This document shows, piece by piece, positions 46,418 to 58,319 of a stretch of DNA of 64,000 bases. The notes below the pieces were generated by a model, which worked only from the letters and a program-made list of their open reading frames with translations, searched no databases and had not been told where the DNA came from. The translations under genes were made by a program, and so were the position numbers. Position 1 is the first letter of the stretch; each line of letters begins with the position of its first letter. The DNA comes from Annulohypoxylon bovei var. microspora. Lineage: Eukaryota; Ascomycota; Sordariomycetes; Xylariales; Hypoxylaceae. The stretch is from NCBI GenBank assembly GCA_022836615.1, contig MU405220.1, forward strand, positions 248,001 through 312,000, written 5' to 3'.

Positions 46418-47595
46418 ATGGCGTCTTCGTCATTTAGAGAATCGATGAACTCTTTAGGGTGGTCGCGTCGCGACCGAGACCGGGATTACACAGCCAACAC
46501 CACACAAACGTCCGGACTCCTATCTTCGATAAAGTCGTTAAACCCCTTTGGAGATCGTGGATATGTGCAACTACCTACTACAGAGGGTGCCGGTGCTCCC
46601 TTACCGGCTAGCAATCGCCGTGATGAGGAAGAAGGCTGGTTTGTCCGTGAGTCCTGCCCTATCCTTAGCCCTCACTTTCAGCCCCATAGACTTTCGCTTT
46701 CCCCTGCATCGTACCTTGGACGGGCGACATGTGCATCTTCCGCGCGCTCTGTTTCACCTTTCCACATGGACGAACCGACCCACTATAGCCTTCTAGAGAC
46801 TGACTTTAAATCTCGATCTTCTTCATAGTGAGTCGATGGGACCGACTGTTAGTATTCGGTGCCTGTAACTTAGGTGCACTCGCCTGCTTTGTGCTCTGTT
46901 TTGCTCTATGGCCTGTCCTCATGACCAAGCCTCGCAAGTTCGTCATATTGTAAGGCCAAGACTTTCTTAGCTTCCTTCTCATTGCTAGCTACCCCTGTCT
47001 GTTTGTCCCCGTGGCCAGATAGAGCCCCCTTCCTACGATTATGAGGTGAGGCGAAGATCTCTGCAAGAAGCCGCTGTTGCATATGTATCAATCTCGCATA
47101 ACAGCACGGATGATCAACCGGGTGGATCTAGCCTGGATCTAACCTTCTTTCTACGACGTCTTCTACATATTGCTTCAATTTCCGCATAGATAAAATGCGT
47201 CCGAGGGCATCATGCTAACAGTCTGTGTCACCCTCAGATGGTCCTTTGGCTCAGTACTGTTTCTCTCTTCCTTTGCTGCCATGATGGGACCTATTGCGTA
47301 CGCCCAGCATTTGATGTCTGGATCACGGCTGCCCTTCACCGCAGCCTATTTTGGCTCCATTGCGTTGACCATATACTTCTCCGTAGGGGTAAGTCTTTAG
47401 CTCTCTACTCTAACCTGGAGTTGAGATACTGACTTCTTGCAGCTTCACAGCACCATCCTTACTTTGCTGGCTGCTATCGTACAGCTTGCTTGTCTTCTAT
47501 GGTATCTTGTCAGTTACTTCCCGATGGGTTCAAGCGGACTACGTCTTGCCACCAGCTTTGGTGCGCGCCGGGCGGCCACTTGGATGACTGGCTAG
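46418..47595 (+). CDS. SFT2: SFT2, Got1/Sft2-family Golgi transport protein (4 exons)
   Basis: Exons 46418-46646, 46829-46949, 47238-47388 and 47443-47595 give 217 residues. Introns start GTGAGT, GTAAGG and GTAAGT; the second is long for this genome (288 nt). A soluble N-terminal half (MASSSFRESMNSLGWSRR, SLNPFGDRGYVQLP) leads into LSRWDRLLVFGACNLGALAC and three more hydrophobic helices (FGSVLFLSSFAAMMGPIAY, FTAAYFGSIALTIYFSVG, TILTLLAAIVQLACLLWYLV). The ending is SYFPMGSSGLRLATSFGARR. This is the Sft2 pattern. Sft2 is a tetra-spanning Golgi membrane protein involved, with Got1, in retrograde endosome-to-Golgi vesicle fusion. The family-typical N-terminal start supports the chosen ATG over the in-frame one at 46136. 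Confidence 0.93.
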
Positions 47596-47644
47596 TCCAC
47601 CTCTACTGTATATTATGATTTAGCGCATCGCGACTAGAACTCTG

Positions 47645-48013
47645 TTGGCCTCGCTTACCTGTTACAATAATCCGGAAATTCATGTTAGACTGCAAGGGAA
47701 GTTCATGACTAATGAAAAAAGACATGAAAAATCATACGGGGAGTTCGATCTTGATATGCACCTTGGGCATATTCAACTCTACATTACTAGAAGTTGGGTT
47801 TGGTTAATACGTAACGAGCCTGCTGTTTTGGCGTACGAAACAGCACACGGTAAAGGGTTTGGTTTATCTGCACTCCACATTCAACAAATCCTCCCAGAAG
47901 GATATGTTGAACGTCAATATGGAGATTCCTTATATAAACCTATCTTATTATATTTCTTCCCGATCTTGTTTTATGTTAAACTATTCCAGATACTTGATGT
48001 TTATCTTGGGTAA
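47645..48013 (+). CDS. unassigned 122-codon open frame
   Basis: The frame is uninterrupted and contains varied, protein-like sequence (GEFDLDMHLGHIQLYITRSW, YETAHGKGFGLSALHIQQI). It starts 50 bases after SFT2 stops and ends 80 bases before the poly-G tract. I recognise no family. It may be a remnant exon or a chance frame, and it could continue across the gap. Confidence 0.2.
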   Translation: MASLTCYNNPEIHVRLQGKFMTNEKRHEKSYGEFDLDMHLGHIQLYITRSWVWLIRNEPAVLAYETAHGKGFGLSALHIQQILPEGYVERQYGDSLYKPILLYFFPILFYVKLFQILDVYLG

Positions 48014-48094
48014 ATAACTGTTTGATCGGGACTATGGACTGGGGATTGATAGTTCCTTATTCGATGCTTTAAACCTCGGGCAACAAAGTCGGAG

Positions 48095-48095
<1 letters not shown>

Positions 48096-48138
<43 letters not shown>

Positions 48139-48143
48139 CGGGG

Positions 48144-48182
<39 letters not shown>

Positions 48183-48266
48183 GGGGGGGGGGGNNNNNNN
48201 NNNTTTGTTTTTTTTTTACCGCTTGCAACCAATTCTTTCCTCCCCCCCCCCCCCCCCCCCCCCCCC
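48096..48266. other. assembly gap flanked by poly-G and poly-C
   Basis: A run of almost pure G (48096-48193, interrupted by C at 48139 and 48144 and by A at 48182) leads into ten Ns (48194-48203). A T-rich piece follows, then 25 consecutive C (48242-48266). The true sequence and length here are unknown. The homopolymers may be a sequencing or gap-filling artefact. Confidence 0.9.
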
Positions 48267-49498
48267 TTCGTCTACAGGTACTAGATGTTACCTAATGGCA
48301 ATATCGTATGCCAATTACGCGCTTATAAACCGATGAAGAGTTAAGAAACTCGCGAGGATGAAGGGACCAGCCTTTTGTCCGGTTCATTACTTTAAATCAC
48401 TGAAACAAATCCCGAGCGATGTAGGATAAGAATAATAGGCCGCCCGTGAGGTACCGATGGAACAATGCGGAGAACAAGACAAGAAACATTAGCTAGATGA
48501 CCGAATGTAGACGACGGAGCAACCCAACAGTGATGCTGGTTGGTCTTCGATGTGACACAGACAGGGCAGGTAACAAATGCATTCATTCCTGTAGCACGTA
48601 GGCAGTAGCTATGAGAATCAAGATTCGGAAGACACAGTCAGAGGAAAGGGGGTATTACAATTCCTGTTATTAAATTTCATTCATCAGCTACCTTACCTTA
48701 GTTGTTGTTTTATTGCTTACAAGAACATACATTTCAGCTAAGGCATTTGGACTATATGTGGACTCCAGCTGAGTCTCACATGGTATTATGGATTCTAAAA
48801 ATGGAAGTTGATTAATCGAGGGCAACTCGGTGGGAATTCGGTTGGCAAACCGAAGATAAAATGTCCAGAATTTGTCAACATGTTGGAGACCCTTAGTTAT
48901 CCCTTGACCCCCCACGTGGAGAATAAATGAATAATAAACGAGTCATTTAAGAATAGAAGACCCCGAACATTGAGAGATAAATGTCAAGAACAGGTCTTCA
49001 TGTATGAACCTTGTGGAGGCATACGGGACAGACGGAAAAAATAAGAAATTAAAAAGAGAAAGGATCTGGTTGGCGTACCCCTCTTCAGCCTAACCTAGAA
49101 CTCTGCCTCCTCAGGAATACACACAAATATATGGATACTTAGACAGACATGCATAACTTGGGTTAGTAGTTAGTATGATGTATTGGCCCAAGGTATTTGG
49201 CAAGGTCTTGAATAAATAGAGATAAGGCATACCAATTTCGCTCATATGAAAAAGGGTCGTCCCAAGAAACACGAGGATACATACAGAATATCGGTAAGCA
49301 AACAGGTGTAATAAATCTGCTTTGGTTTACGTAGACAGGTACCTGAATAGGTCCCATTTTGATTAAGTGCGACTATACAATGGTTGAGTATAACACTTCA
49401 AGTTACGTAGACCTCTCACATAGGGAGGATACGACAAGCTTCTAATGTACTGTAGATACGGTGAGTTATCATTTGTAACTTAATATGGCGAAAACTAC

Positions 49499-49551
49499 CA
49501 GTAACTTTAAGTAAACAACCCAGATTTTCCGAACGAACACACCCCATCCAC
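49499..49551 (+). repeat. left terminal inverted repeat, 53 bp
   Basis: Starts CAGTAACTTTAAG and ends CCCCATCCAC. Identical to the reverse complement of 50139-50191. After this point the two arms differ by an indel in a CTTTTT tract. Confidence 0.93.
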
Positions 49552-50138
49552 TTTTTACTGTTTTCGGTAAGCTTATTGGTCAGAACCACTAATACTTATT
49601 CTCCCATAAAACTCATCCACATACACTTATACACCCACACTTTTAATCAATTAATCGCCCTTTTTAATTGACTTTATCGATAATCAAGTATATTCATTTG
49701 AAAGCGCTTGAAAAGCTTCATATGAAGATCTTTTTTTCTAATAAATAAAGCCACAATAAAGATGTTGAATACATAAGTAGGTTGAAAGGTAAAGGTAGGT
49801 ATATGTGGGTCAGTGTGCAACTAAGGGTATCACGTGACCACCATTATTCCAACACTTTACTAATCTTTCAACTTGCGTAACATCTTTAAATCGCAACTTT
49901 AAATATTGAAACTAAATTCATTAAATAGCGCCTTTGAAGCGCTTTCGAATGAGCCTAGTGCATCTTGTTCGATATTAATTTTGGATGCGATACGATCAAA
50001 TACGTACGTTTAATTCAATTGGCATTGGCGATACTTAGATTTGTATGGCGATTTGTACGTGTGAGAAAGTACCTTTGGTGTGATGTGGGTGAGATTGATC
50101 AGGTTGGTGAGTATGAACCAATAAGATGTTTGAAAAAG

Positions 50139-50191
50139 GTGGATGGGGTGTGTTCGTTCGGAAAATCTGGGTTGTTTACTTAAAGTTACTG
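50139..50191 (-). repeat. right terminal inverted repeat, 53 bp
   Basis: Perfect reverse complement of 49499-49551. The short perfect match over 53 bp suggests recent activity or selection for the ends. Confidence 0.93.
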
Positions 50192-50200
50192 GAAAACTAC

Positions 50201-52719
50201 CTAAAACACCACCTCAAATAGAAACCGTTTAAGTTCGCACGGCAATTTACTTAATTTGAGATCTACCTTGGGCTTGCTTGGGGAAGTAAACTTACACCGG
50301 TCAAGCCATGTGTTAGATTATGTAGAGGTAAATATATAGTAGACATATCCATATCTGTACAGTACAGAATCTACAGATTAGTAGTATTTCTGTCCTTCCA
50401 CAGTACAACGCAACACAGCACAAGACAGCACATTTGTGTTCCCTTAGCCCTGTTACCTCGAAGCCACTGTTCTTCTATATCATCAAAGTGTTGTATCGTA
50501 TCAATTACACCATAAGCTATAATATACTTGCCTACCTAGACACATATTGCATACTTACGTAGTTGAACGAACGCTTATTTTGCTTATCACATACCTAGGT
50601 ATGCCTTTTTGTATAAATAGGTAGATATTTCTAGATTGTGTAGGTAGATACATGTGGGAATTAACAGTCAATGGTATGGATGTGTATATATCGATAGGCT
50701 AGAATCTATCTAGAGCCGAGCAACAGCCGTAGAAGGCGCTCCAAAATAGAAGGTTCCGCCTGCCGAAAAAAAACTAACTTAAATAGGTACCTAGGTAAGT
50801 ACTAAAGTACTGCCCAGGCGCGTGAATTCAGCGAAGCATCCTACATCCTACATCGAGTCGTAAGGAAACTACCTACCCACCTGGTACCTACATACATCTC
50901 CATCCTACCTACCCAAACTATAAGCAGGTAGCACCGAGTTTATTATGGAAGAAAAAAATTAATGCTAAAAGACAATTTTGGAAATATGTATCCTTATTTC
51001 CATTTTCTTCTTTTGAAATTCTAATAAAATTTGATAGGTGCGCCAGTTTTTATATGTACATTAGGTAGTACCATTTATACCTCGTGTGTGAGTGCGAAAA
51101 GCTTCCAATAAGTGGAGGTTCATAGCCAACTAAAGCAAGCACGATCCGTACCCAGGTTGTACCAAGTGTAGTAGGCACCTGCAGTTTCTAGCCGCGGCGT
51201 ACCTTTTTTGTATGGAACAAATGGAAATCAAACCATACAACCGGCTACCCGACCTAAGCTAGAAATTTTAGGTCTATTTAGCAAGGGACTAGAAGGAGGA
51301 GGAGAGCAAAAAAAATTAATTTTTTTACTGCACACACAAAAAAATCCCATTTACATTTACACACACTCGTACCTCTCTTACAACATTTGCAAACGCACTT
51401 CTTCATTTATTTCGTTGCAAATCGTTAAATCATATTTCGCATCGTCTCGTTTACTCTTACTCTTGGGAAGAGAGGAGAGGAGAGAAGACGAGACGCATTA
51501 AGACGTACACACAGGCGCATAGTTTTCTACGAGCCCGTGCTATCCTGCTTCTGCCGGTGCAGGGTGCTCTTTGTCGTCCCTCATATCAAACATTTCCCCT
51601 CTAACATTCAAACCCCCTCTATTCCCCTCCATCACCACGACGACTGAGTACGGTTACCACCACCACCACAACCACCACTACTATTCTACATACCTAGTAT
51701 AGTACAGTACAGCACAGCTACGGATTTATTTTCGCGCTTACCTAGGTATCTACCAAGGTACAGTCTACATTCGCACACCTGCCTAGTACTGGAGTTGTCG
51801 GCAACCTTTGCGGTCCGGACCGCACCCTCCAATTCACAACCACCAACACCGACCAGGTCAGAATTCGATCATAGACACGGGCCAGGAACGAATTTCTACA
51901 GTTCTAGGGAATTTCTAAGTTTACAGGTTGAATTTGGTCAGGCCACATCGGGATCGGTTCCCAAACTAAAATCCGGTGCAGCCCCAAAACCAAAGCACAG
52001 TCATCTTTCGGATAACTGTCACGTTTTTCCCTCTCAATAAATTTTTCCCCCTCTCCAATCTTCCCAAACCTAAACGACTACCTATTGTCATCTCCGTCAC
52101 CTACCCTACCCACGTATTTTGCCAGCCAACAATTATTTCTCAGTAGCTGCAATTTTTCTTCTCACGCAACACGGATTTACTCCGACGATCGCCTCCAGTC
52201 TTTTTAAGTCAAGCTGCACTTAAGAGAGATTTATTCATCGCACCCCGCATCTACTTTTTGAGAATTTGATAAAATCGCTTGCGATTGGGTCATCTTTTAC
52301 CAAAAAGAAAAAAAAAAGTTATTCCTTGCCGGTCGTCCATCCTGACACCTATCAATCACGACTAACTCCCTGCTTATTCGAGAACACGATATTCTATTAT
52401 TGGTCTGACAACTTTCTCGTATCGCCCACTCGACCATCTACTACATACCGTATCGGTTCTGTTCACTCGAATTTCGACTCGAGTTTCGCTTATACCTGGA
52501 AGCTCGGCCGAATTGTTTTCATATTTGTGGAGGGCCGCTTTTGGCTGGTGAGGCGCTTGCAGGGCTGGTTGAGCACCTGGCGTGTCGGTGGACGCGGGAA
52601 AATCATCCCCTCGTCCATTAGTGGTACGCAACAGATCGCCAATTCTGGCTACTCTGTTGCCTGCACCAGATCAACTGCAGAAATTACTTACCAACGTCGC
52701 TAAGTCGCGTTCAGACGCA
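50201..52719. other. intergenic and long leader of the La-motif gene
   Basis: AT-rich until about 51200, with several TACCTAGGTA motifs (50787, 51741). From 51350 to 52700 it is pyrimidine-rich with many short ATG-initiated frames, as expected for a long 5' UTR. An in-frame ATG at 52582 would add 46 residues to the La-motif protein. Confidence 0.45.
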
Positions 52720-55410
52720 ATGTCGACGTTTTCATATGCCCAGGCCGCTAAAGGCCATTCTACGACCCAGTCCATCGGATCACAATCAAATTCAGCACCG
52801 AGTCAAGCACCGTCAACGACCAGCACTCAAAGCCGAGATGTTGCCGCCACCCCTAGTACACGGGCCCCCTCCGTCGCCATTTCAACGACTTCGAACGATG
52901 GTTCGCAGAATACCAGAAGCTCATCCGTCAAGCCTGAATCTTACAGCTTGAACGGCAATGACTCAGACAGTGTTTCTATTAGCGACAAGGCGGCCGAACC
53001 GTCTAGCCTACCAAGCCAGAGTACTGAGAAGGTACTAGGTGAGGTTGTCCCTCAAAGCACCGAGAGACGGGGTCGTGGTCAAACACTGAATTCCCAGACC
53101 ACGGATGCTGGTGACAGCAAGAAGGCCCGAAAAGGCAAGAAGAACAAGGCAGCCGAGAAAGAGTCTGAGCAGGACCAGGGCCTAGACAAGAAGGAGAATG
53201 TGCCTCTTAAGGTAGAATTAGCTGAAGCACCAATGCCGCCAGTTAACATATGGACCCAAAGACAGGAAGAGAGGGCTGCGAAATATAAGGCAGCACCTTC
53301 AGCGACTACACAATCGCAGGTCTCGAACACCGCAACAAGCAGCCAAACTAATGGAGTATCTAACCTAACTTCTCAAGACTACAAGCCGAAAGCACTTCAC
53401 AATGATGGAGCAGATGCAGTCCCCGTACAGAACCGGCCGTTATCAGGGAGCGGCAGACCTTCTAAGAAGGACTTCGAACAGTCGCGTAGTAACAGCAATC
53501 AAGGCTCTCGCAGAACAGCTCCGAGAGGTGCTAGGGCCAATGGAGAAGACAAGTCATCGTCTGATGCTTTAGTTCCGATTGCAACTAATACTTCATCGTG
53601 GCCGACACCCGAAACTGCGGCAACTGACTTGAAAACTCAGATTAATCCTGGAAAGTCCGAGAAAGAGGAATCTGGTCCGAGCAAGCCTCGACAGAAAAAG
53701 GAGTGGACTACTATGGATTTTGTCCCAACCGTAAACTTTGAGACGCCTATGCCGACGAGAAACCCCCGAGGTGGCCGTGGTGGTGGCTCCAGAGGCGGGC
53801 GAGACGCTGCAGTAAGAGGCAGCCATGGCAATAACGCCTCAAACGGTAATTCACCACACTTATCTACAGCTGTGAGATTTACTAACTCTCAAAAAGATCG
53901 TACACAAGAAAATGGTGCTACTTCTGGAGCTGTGTCGGTTGCATTGCCGGCAACCAAGCGCGGATCTATTGACATATCCACATCTCGGAAGCCACAAACT
54001 CAGGCAGGAGCTGGGAAAGTCTCAGGGGAGATATCTTCAGTAAGTTCACGGCTAGTTTAAAACTGACTATATAAGTACTAACCATGGGTTTAGGCAAATT
54101 CTAAGGCGGATGCATCAAAGCAAAATTTCACAGATTCTGCCAATGGAATTTTGTCCCAGCAAGCTACCACTCGCGCCACAGGCTTGAACCAGCGAGCTGA
54201 TGAGATAAAATCATCACAGCCAGCGAGAGATAACGGCTTCCATGGCACCAAGGACTCTAGTTTCCAGGGCCAGAACAATGTCAACCGCAACGAACGCCCA
54301 AGGGGAGGCGCACGAGGCCGTGGAGGCCACTCGGCCACGAACGGCATCAGTCATGCACAATCTCAGTTCAGCCAGGGATCTTCTGCATACAATTATCAGA
54401 CCAATGCGAATGTTAGACAGGCTGCCCACCCCTACACTCCCGGCTATACGCCAATGCCGTATGGCAACCCATTCCCAGCTCAGTCGACAGGAAGCCAACA
54501 TCGCAACCGACCGAGCTCAGGAAATAATCGCTCACAAGGCAGCTCAAGACACCAATCAAGAGCAGCTTATCCATTGCCTGGCATGCCGTATGATCCTGCC
54601 GTGTATTCACACAGCAATGGCCAATTCAACGCATACGCTGGTGATCCTAACCACTTGTTGAGCGGGGTACTATCACAAGTGGAATATTATTTCTCCATTG
54701 ACAATCTTTGCAAAGATTGGTATCTTCGACAATTCATGGATTCCCAAGGCTTCGTTCCATTGAATGTTATTGCTGGGTTCAAACGAATGCAAGAAATAGC
54801 AGCAGATTGGCAGCTCATCCGCGTAGCTTGCGACAGTTCCCCCCTCATCGAATACATCGTCACAGAAGACGGACAAGACAAGGTACGACGTCGGGAGCAG
54901 TGGGAGCCTTGGGTACTTTCAATGCATATGAGACATCCTACCGCACAGCATGATGGGCCCATGAGTTATCGCCCGTTCGAATCCCAGATGGCATTTTGGC
55001 CTCAGATAATTCCATACGGAGTGGCCCCCATGTTTTCGCCAACGGGAACAGAGTCCCATTTCCCACATTACGCCAATGGAAATGGTGTAACCTCTCCAAC
55101 GAGCAATGGGGTCAACGGCCATTTCCGCTCCTCGGATTCCCAACTCTCCGCGACGGTTCCTGAGTTTTCCCCTACTGGCAACCCTGGGATGGAAATTCCA
55201 GGTCAACAAGCTATAGGCACATCGGATGCTCAGACCAATGACTTCAAAGCAGACGACGTCGATAAGAAGACTTCAGGTTCATTTTCTAATGAGAAACTTG
55301 GACCGCTCTCAAATGGTTCTCACACACTCGATAACGTGGAGCAGGTCGGCCTAGATGACAAATCGCCTACGAATGGAATTAACGGTGACCACGGAGCCGA
55401 GGGGCACTAA
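52720..55410 (+). CDS. La-motif RNA-binding protein, Sro9/Slf1/LARP1-like (2 exons)
   Basis: Exons 52720-54039 and 54094-55410 give 878 residues. The intron is 54 nt, GTAAGT...TTTAG, phase 0, with a TACTAAC branch. I chose MSTFSYAQAAKG as start because homologs begin this way. Residues 1-620 are Ser/Gln/Asn-rich and disordered, with RGG-type boxes (RGGRGGGSRGGR near 395, and RPRGGARGRGG). Residues about 626-716 form a La motif: LSQVEYYFSIDNLCKDWYLR, then the QFMDSQGFVPLNVIAGFKRM segment. No RRM follows, as in Sro9/Slf1 proteins. These bind mRNA and ribosomes in the cytoplasm and affect translation and mRNA stability. The C-terminus is low-complexity. Confidence 0.9.
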
Positions 55411-57950
55411 TTCTATTCCCATAGCTACCAGAATGGCTCATCAGATTTAGAGAGCCATTTTATATTTGCGGGCAGGTCTTTACCCATTGGGGTGGATTGG
55501 TGGACCACAGAACAGCTCGAAGTACAACTTGACATATCTAGTATGTGTCACAGGTCTTGTACAGTGGGATGAATTGAAGGGTCGGGAAATGAGGGAGTCG
55601 TTATCTTGGACCACTGAGCTTCTATTGTCCCTTCTAACCTCTAACTACGACTCAAAAACTCAAAAGCGGTCATATTCTACGGTGTACGGTTTTAAAGAAA
55701 TTTCTTGGTGCGGTCACTGGGCAAATACCCATTCACCTCTCCGGACCACTCATTTCCAATGTGAATCCTGGATACGACAGAATAATATGTTGTGAGTCCT
55801 ATCAAATCATGGACTTGTGGCCAATGGACTTACCACGTTGGAAATTACGAACGACTAGTAGGCAGAAGAAAGTAGTGAGGGCCGGCTCACAGGAAAATAC
55901 ACTACACTTTTCAATATGAAAGGACAACAAAGCTGCAACATTATGGCCTATTGATGACCATTTTGCACTGATGGAGGAACACGCCGATGTTGTCTCGTTG
56001 ATACTCTTCCAACATACTGGCCTAGTTGCCATGGCCTCGTTGCTCCTATCACTTTCTTTCCGCGGTCGTTCATTTGAACGTCGCTTTCCACACAAAACGG
56101 TGGTTTTCACGACAAAATGAGATGATGGTCACGACACTTTTCTCATTATGGCAAGAAGCAAAGAATCTACTCAGCACCAAATCTTGGCGGTAGCTTATGG
56201 TTAATGCAATTCCTAGTCAACTTCGCATAAGCTCGCCGCTAAGTCACTCGTCTCCATGGGTTCGTCGTACTTCAGAACCTGCGAGCTTGTGGGGATTAAC
56301 TTGTCATTGCTAGACAAAAGTATTGGGCACTGGATTTCTTTCCTTGTCACACTTGCATTCGCGGCGTGGTTTATTCGCATAGGGGAGGCCTCATGGGAAG
56401 GAAATGTTTGCAAATAGACTTCGACGTCACAAAAAGAGAAGCAAAGGCTCTTCTTGCCTCTTGTCTCGGGGTTTATATTATGTACGAGTAGGAAATGCAA
56501 AAAGAAAAAAAACTAAATGCGAACAACGTTGATTTGGATCCAAGCGGTTCACATGGCTTTTTTCTGCCATCTCTAACTATAGTTCCGTCTAAGCTGCACT
56601 TCATCCCACCTCTATTACATTAAGGATTGGGACAGGCAAATATACGAGGTTCGTATGGATACTATGTCAATAGCAACACATAGACAAGGCGTTTACTTTG
56701 AATTATCTCGGTGGTTGGTTGCGGTAGGGCAAACATGGGTTGGTAGTCTCAACGAGATGGGGGAATAAGCTGAGCTAGCTAGTTGACTTCTAGCTCACGT
56801 ACGGTTAAGGCGCGGTGTGTTTTGCATATGAAAAAGGTCAATTAGGTCATTCATATCTAGCGGCTATCGATATACAAAAGCGATTTATTTTAGACTATAT
56901 GCTATGCTTCGCGTCGCTACCGTGAATATATCAAACCTAACATTTCCGATTTATATCAAGTAAGTTCTATTCATGATCCTAGGGCACCGGAGTGTTTGAT
57001 GGTCAGTTAGATAAACTCGTTTGTATAGTTATATGCGCCCCTTTCCATCCTGGACGACCAGCCTAAATTCTCCAGGATATGAGCTTTTCAAAATAGGGGG
57101 GATGAACAGAATACAAAAGTAGGAATCTGCAGTACTAAATCCCTTAGGGATAAGAGTCATATTGTAGTGAGCAATAGGAAATAGTAGAAGGCAGCTATGT
57201 AAATCGATTAAAGACATAACCCCCTGGCTTAGGTAGAAGCATGGAGGCTATCAGCTACCTATCTACAAGAGACGGAACGTTGATATCACTAGAGTGTCTC
57301 CAATAGCAGGCCTAGGTCGCTTCTAATGCAAACAGTCTAACATATAGGTAACTAATCTAAAAGTCGTAAGGAATGTAGCTAACCCCCTATCAATACGCAC
57401 GCATACGCTTTGTAGCGAGTGATGTGGTTACAAGCTAATTGAAAGGCAAGTCCTCTCTTCCCCCCTTTCTTCCAAGCACCATACTCTCACCATCGCCACG
57501 TCAAGCTATTTTTCAAGAGTAAACTTGAGAATAATCAAAGATACCCCTTGTGGAGAAGCCATATCAGGATATCCTACCCTCCCTCGCCCTCAACCAGGCG
57601 CGAACGGAACTACAACCCCTACCGCTACTAGAAGCAAAAATGGAACGTGCTATCGCATGCGAGATTGGACTGTATCTCCGTGGGCTCGAAATCCGCCGCT
57701 TCGGCAAGTCCTTTATTTGCGACCTGGTTGAACATGTTGGCCACCATGGTGAGATCGTCGACAATCGAATTCCTGCTGTCCCGTCAGTCCACTATGTCTA
57801 CCTACACACACACTCCCCTCAACTCATACACCCGACCGCCCCAGTAAGTAAGTCAAGCAGAGCATTCGCAGATCTATATACACACCTCTGACAAGCGATC
57901 GCCACGCCGCACTCCCGCGCCACGTCCAGCGCCGGCTGGGACATGACCGT
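55411..57950. other. intergenic, no gene supported
   Basis: About 2.5 kb. Frames at 55802-56110 and 57550-57891 lack motifs. The last 60 bases are GC-rich and may be the lost 3' part of the neighbouring secreted-protein gene (see findings). Confidence 0.4.
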
Positions 57951-58319
57951 CTAATAGAACGCGACGGTCCTCCTGTCGACGGCGAGGACGTCGAGCACGG
58001 TCCGGCGCACCGAGACGTCGCCCGCGTTAGCAAGGGCGTTGAGCATCTGCGACAGCAGCGCCTGCTCGTCCTGCAGGTCGCCGAGCCCCGCGCGCGCGTT
58101 GTCCGCGCGGTTGCCGTCGTCCTGGTCCGCGCGCGACGTCATGAGCGCCGTGGCCGTGAGGTTGATGAACGAGTGCCCGTCCTGGACCGCGTTGAAGATC
58201 ACGGCCGGGTCGTCCATGTCCGGGTCTTGGAAGGGGACGAAGCCGGCCGGGGCAGGCGTGGCGAGCGCAATTGTCGCAGCTGCTGCGGCGAGGATTAGGG
58301 CGTGGGCGAGTTGGACCAT
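57951..58319 (-). CDS. small secreted protein, possibly prematurely stopped
   Basis: A 122-residue frame. Residues 1-20 are a clear signal peptide (VQLAHALILAAAAATIALA). The mature part is a helical, Ala/Asp-rich domain (PDMDDPAVIFNAVQDGHSFI, LLSQMLNALANAGDVSVRRT) with one potential N-glycosylation site (NLTA) and no cysteines. The frame ends at a TAG. GC-rich sequence in the same frame continues for about 20 codons beyond it (TVMSQPALDVARECGVAIA), so this may be a truncated allele of a longer protein (a CAG to TAG change would do it). I do not recognise the family. Its role could be an extracellular or effector-like protein, but that is speculation. Confidence 0.6.
   Translation of the reverse strand: MVQLAHALILAAAAATIALATPAPAGFVPFQDPDMDDPAVIFNAVQDGHSFINLTATALMTSRADQDDGNRADNARAGLGDLQDEQALLSQMLNALANAGDVSVRRTVLDVLAVDRRTVAFY

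Larger units (their letters stand above)
47596..49489. other. intergenic with assembly gap, AT-rich
   Basis: The stretch holds an unassigned 122-codon frame (47645-48013), a homopolymer-flanked gap (48096-48266) and AT-rich DNA up to the transposon. Minus-strand frames at 48001-48232 consist only of translated poly-C and are rejected. Confidence 0.5.
49490..50200. mobile_element. non-autonomous inverted-repeat transposon with 9-bp TSD
   Basis: The body is 49499-50191 (693 bp), flanked by the identical 9-mer GAAAACTAC at 49490-49498 and 50192-50200. Its ends are perfect 53-bp terminal inverted repeats starting CAGTAACTTTAAG. Further imperfect inverted similarity lies inside, for example around TTGAAAGCGCTTG (49698-49710) and the rc-matching segment 49931-49953, so much of the element is a foldback. 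No transposase is encoded; the longest frame is a 72-codon shadow at 49965-50183. A 9-bp duplication with long TIRs is typical of Mutator-like elements (8-10 bp), so I call it a MULE-type MITE. A hAT origin (8-bp TSD, CAG start) is less likely. Confidence 0.88.

Noticed and set aside
48001..48232. Proline-rich minus-strand frames
   Set aside because: They are translations of the poly-G/poly-C tract and run through Ns.
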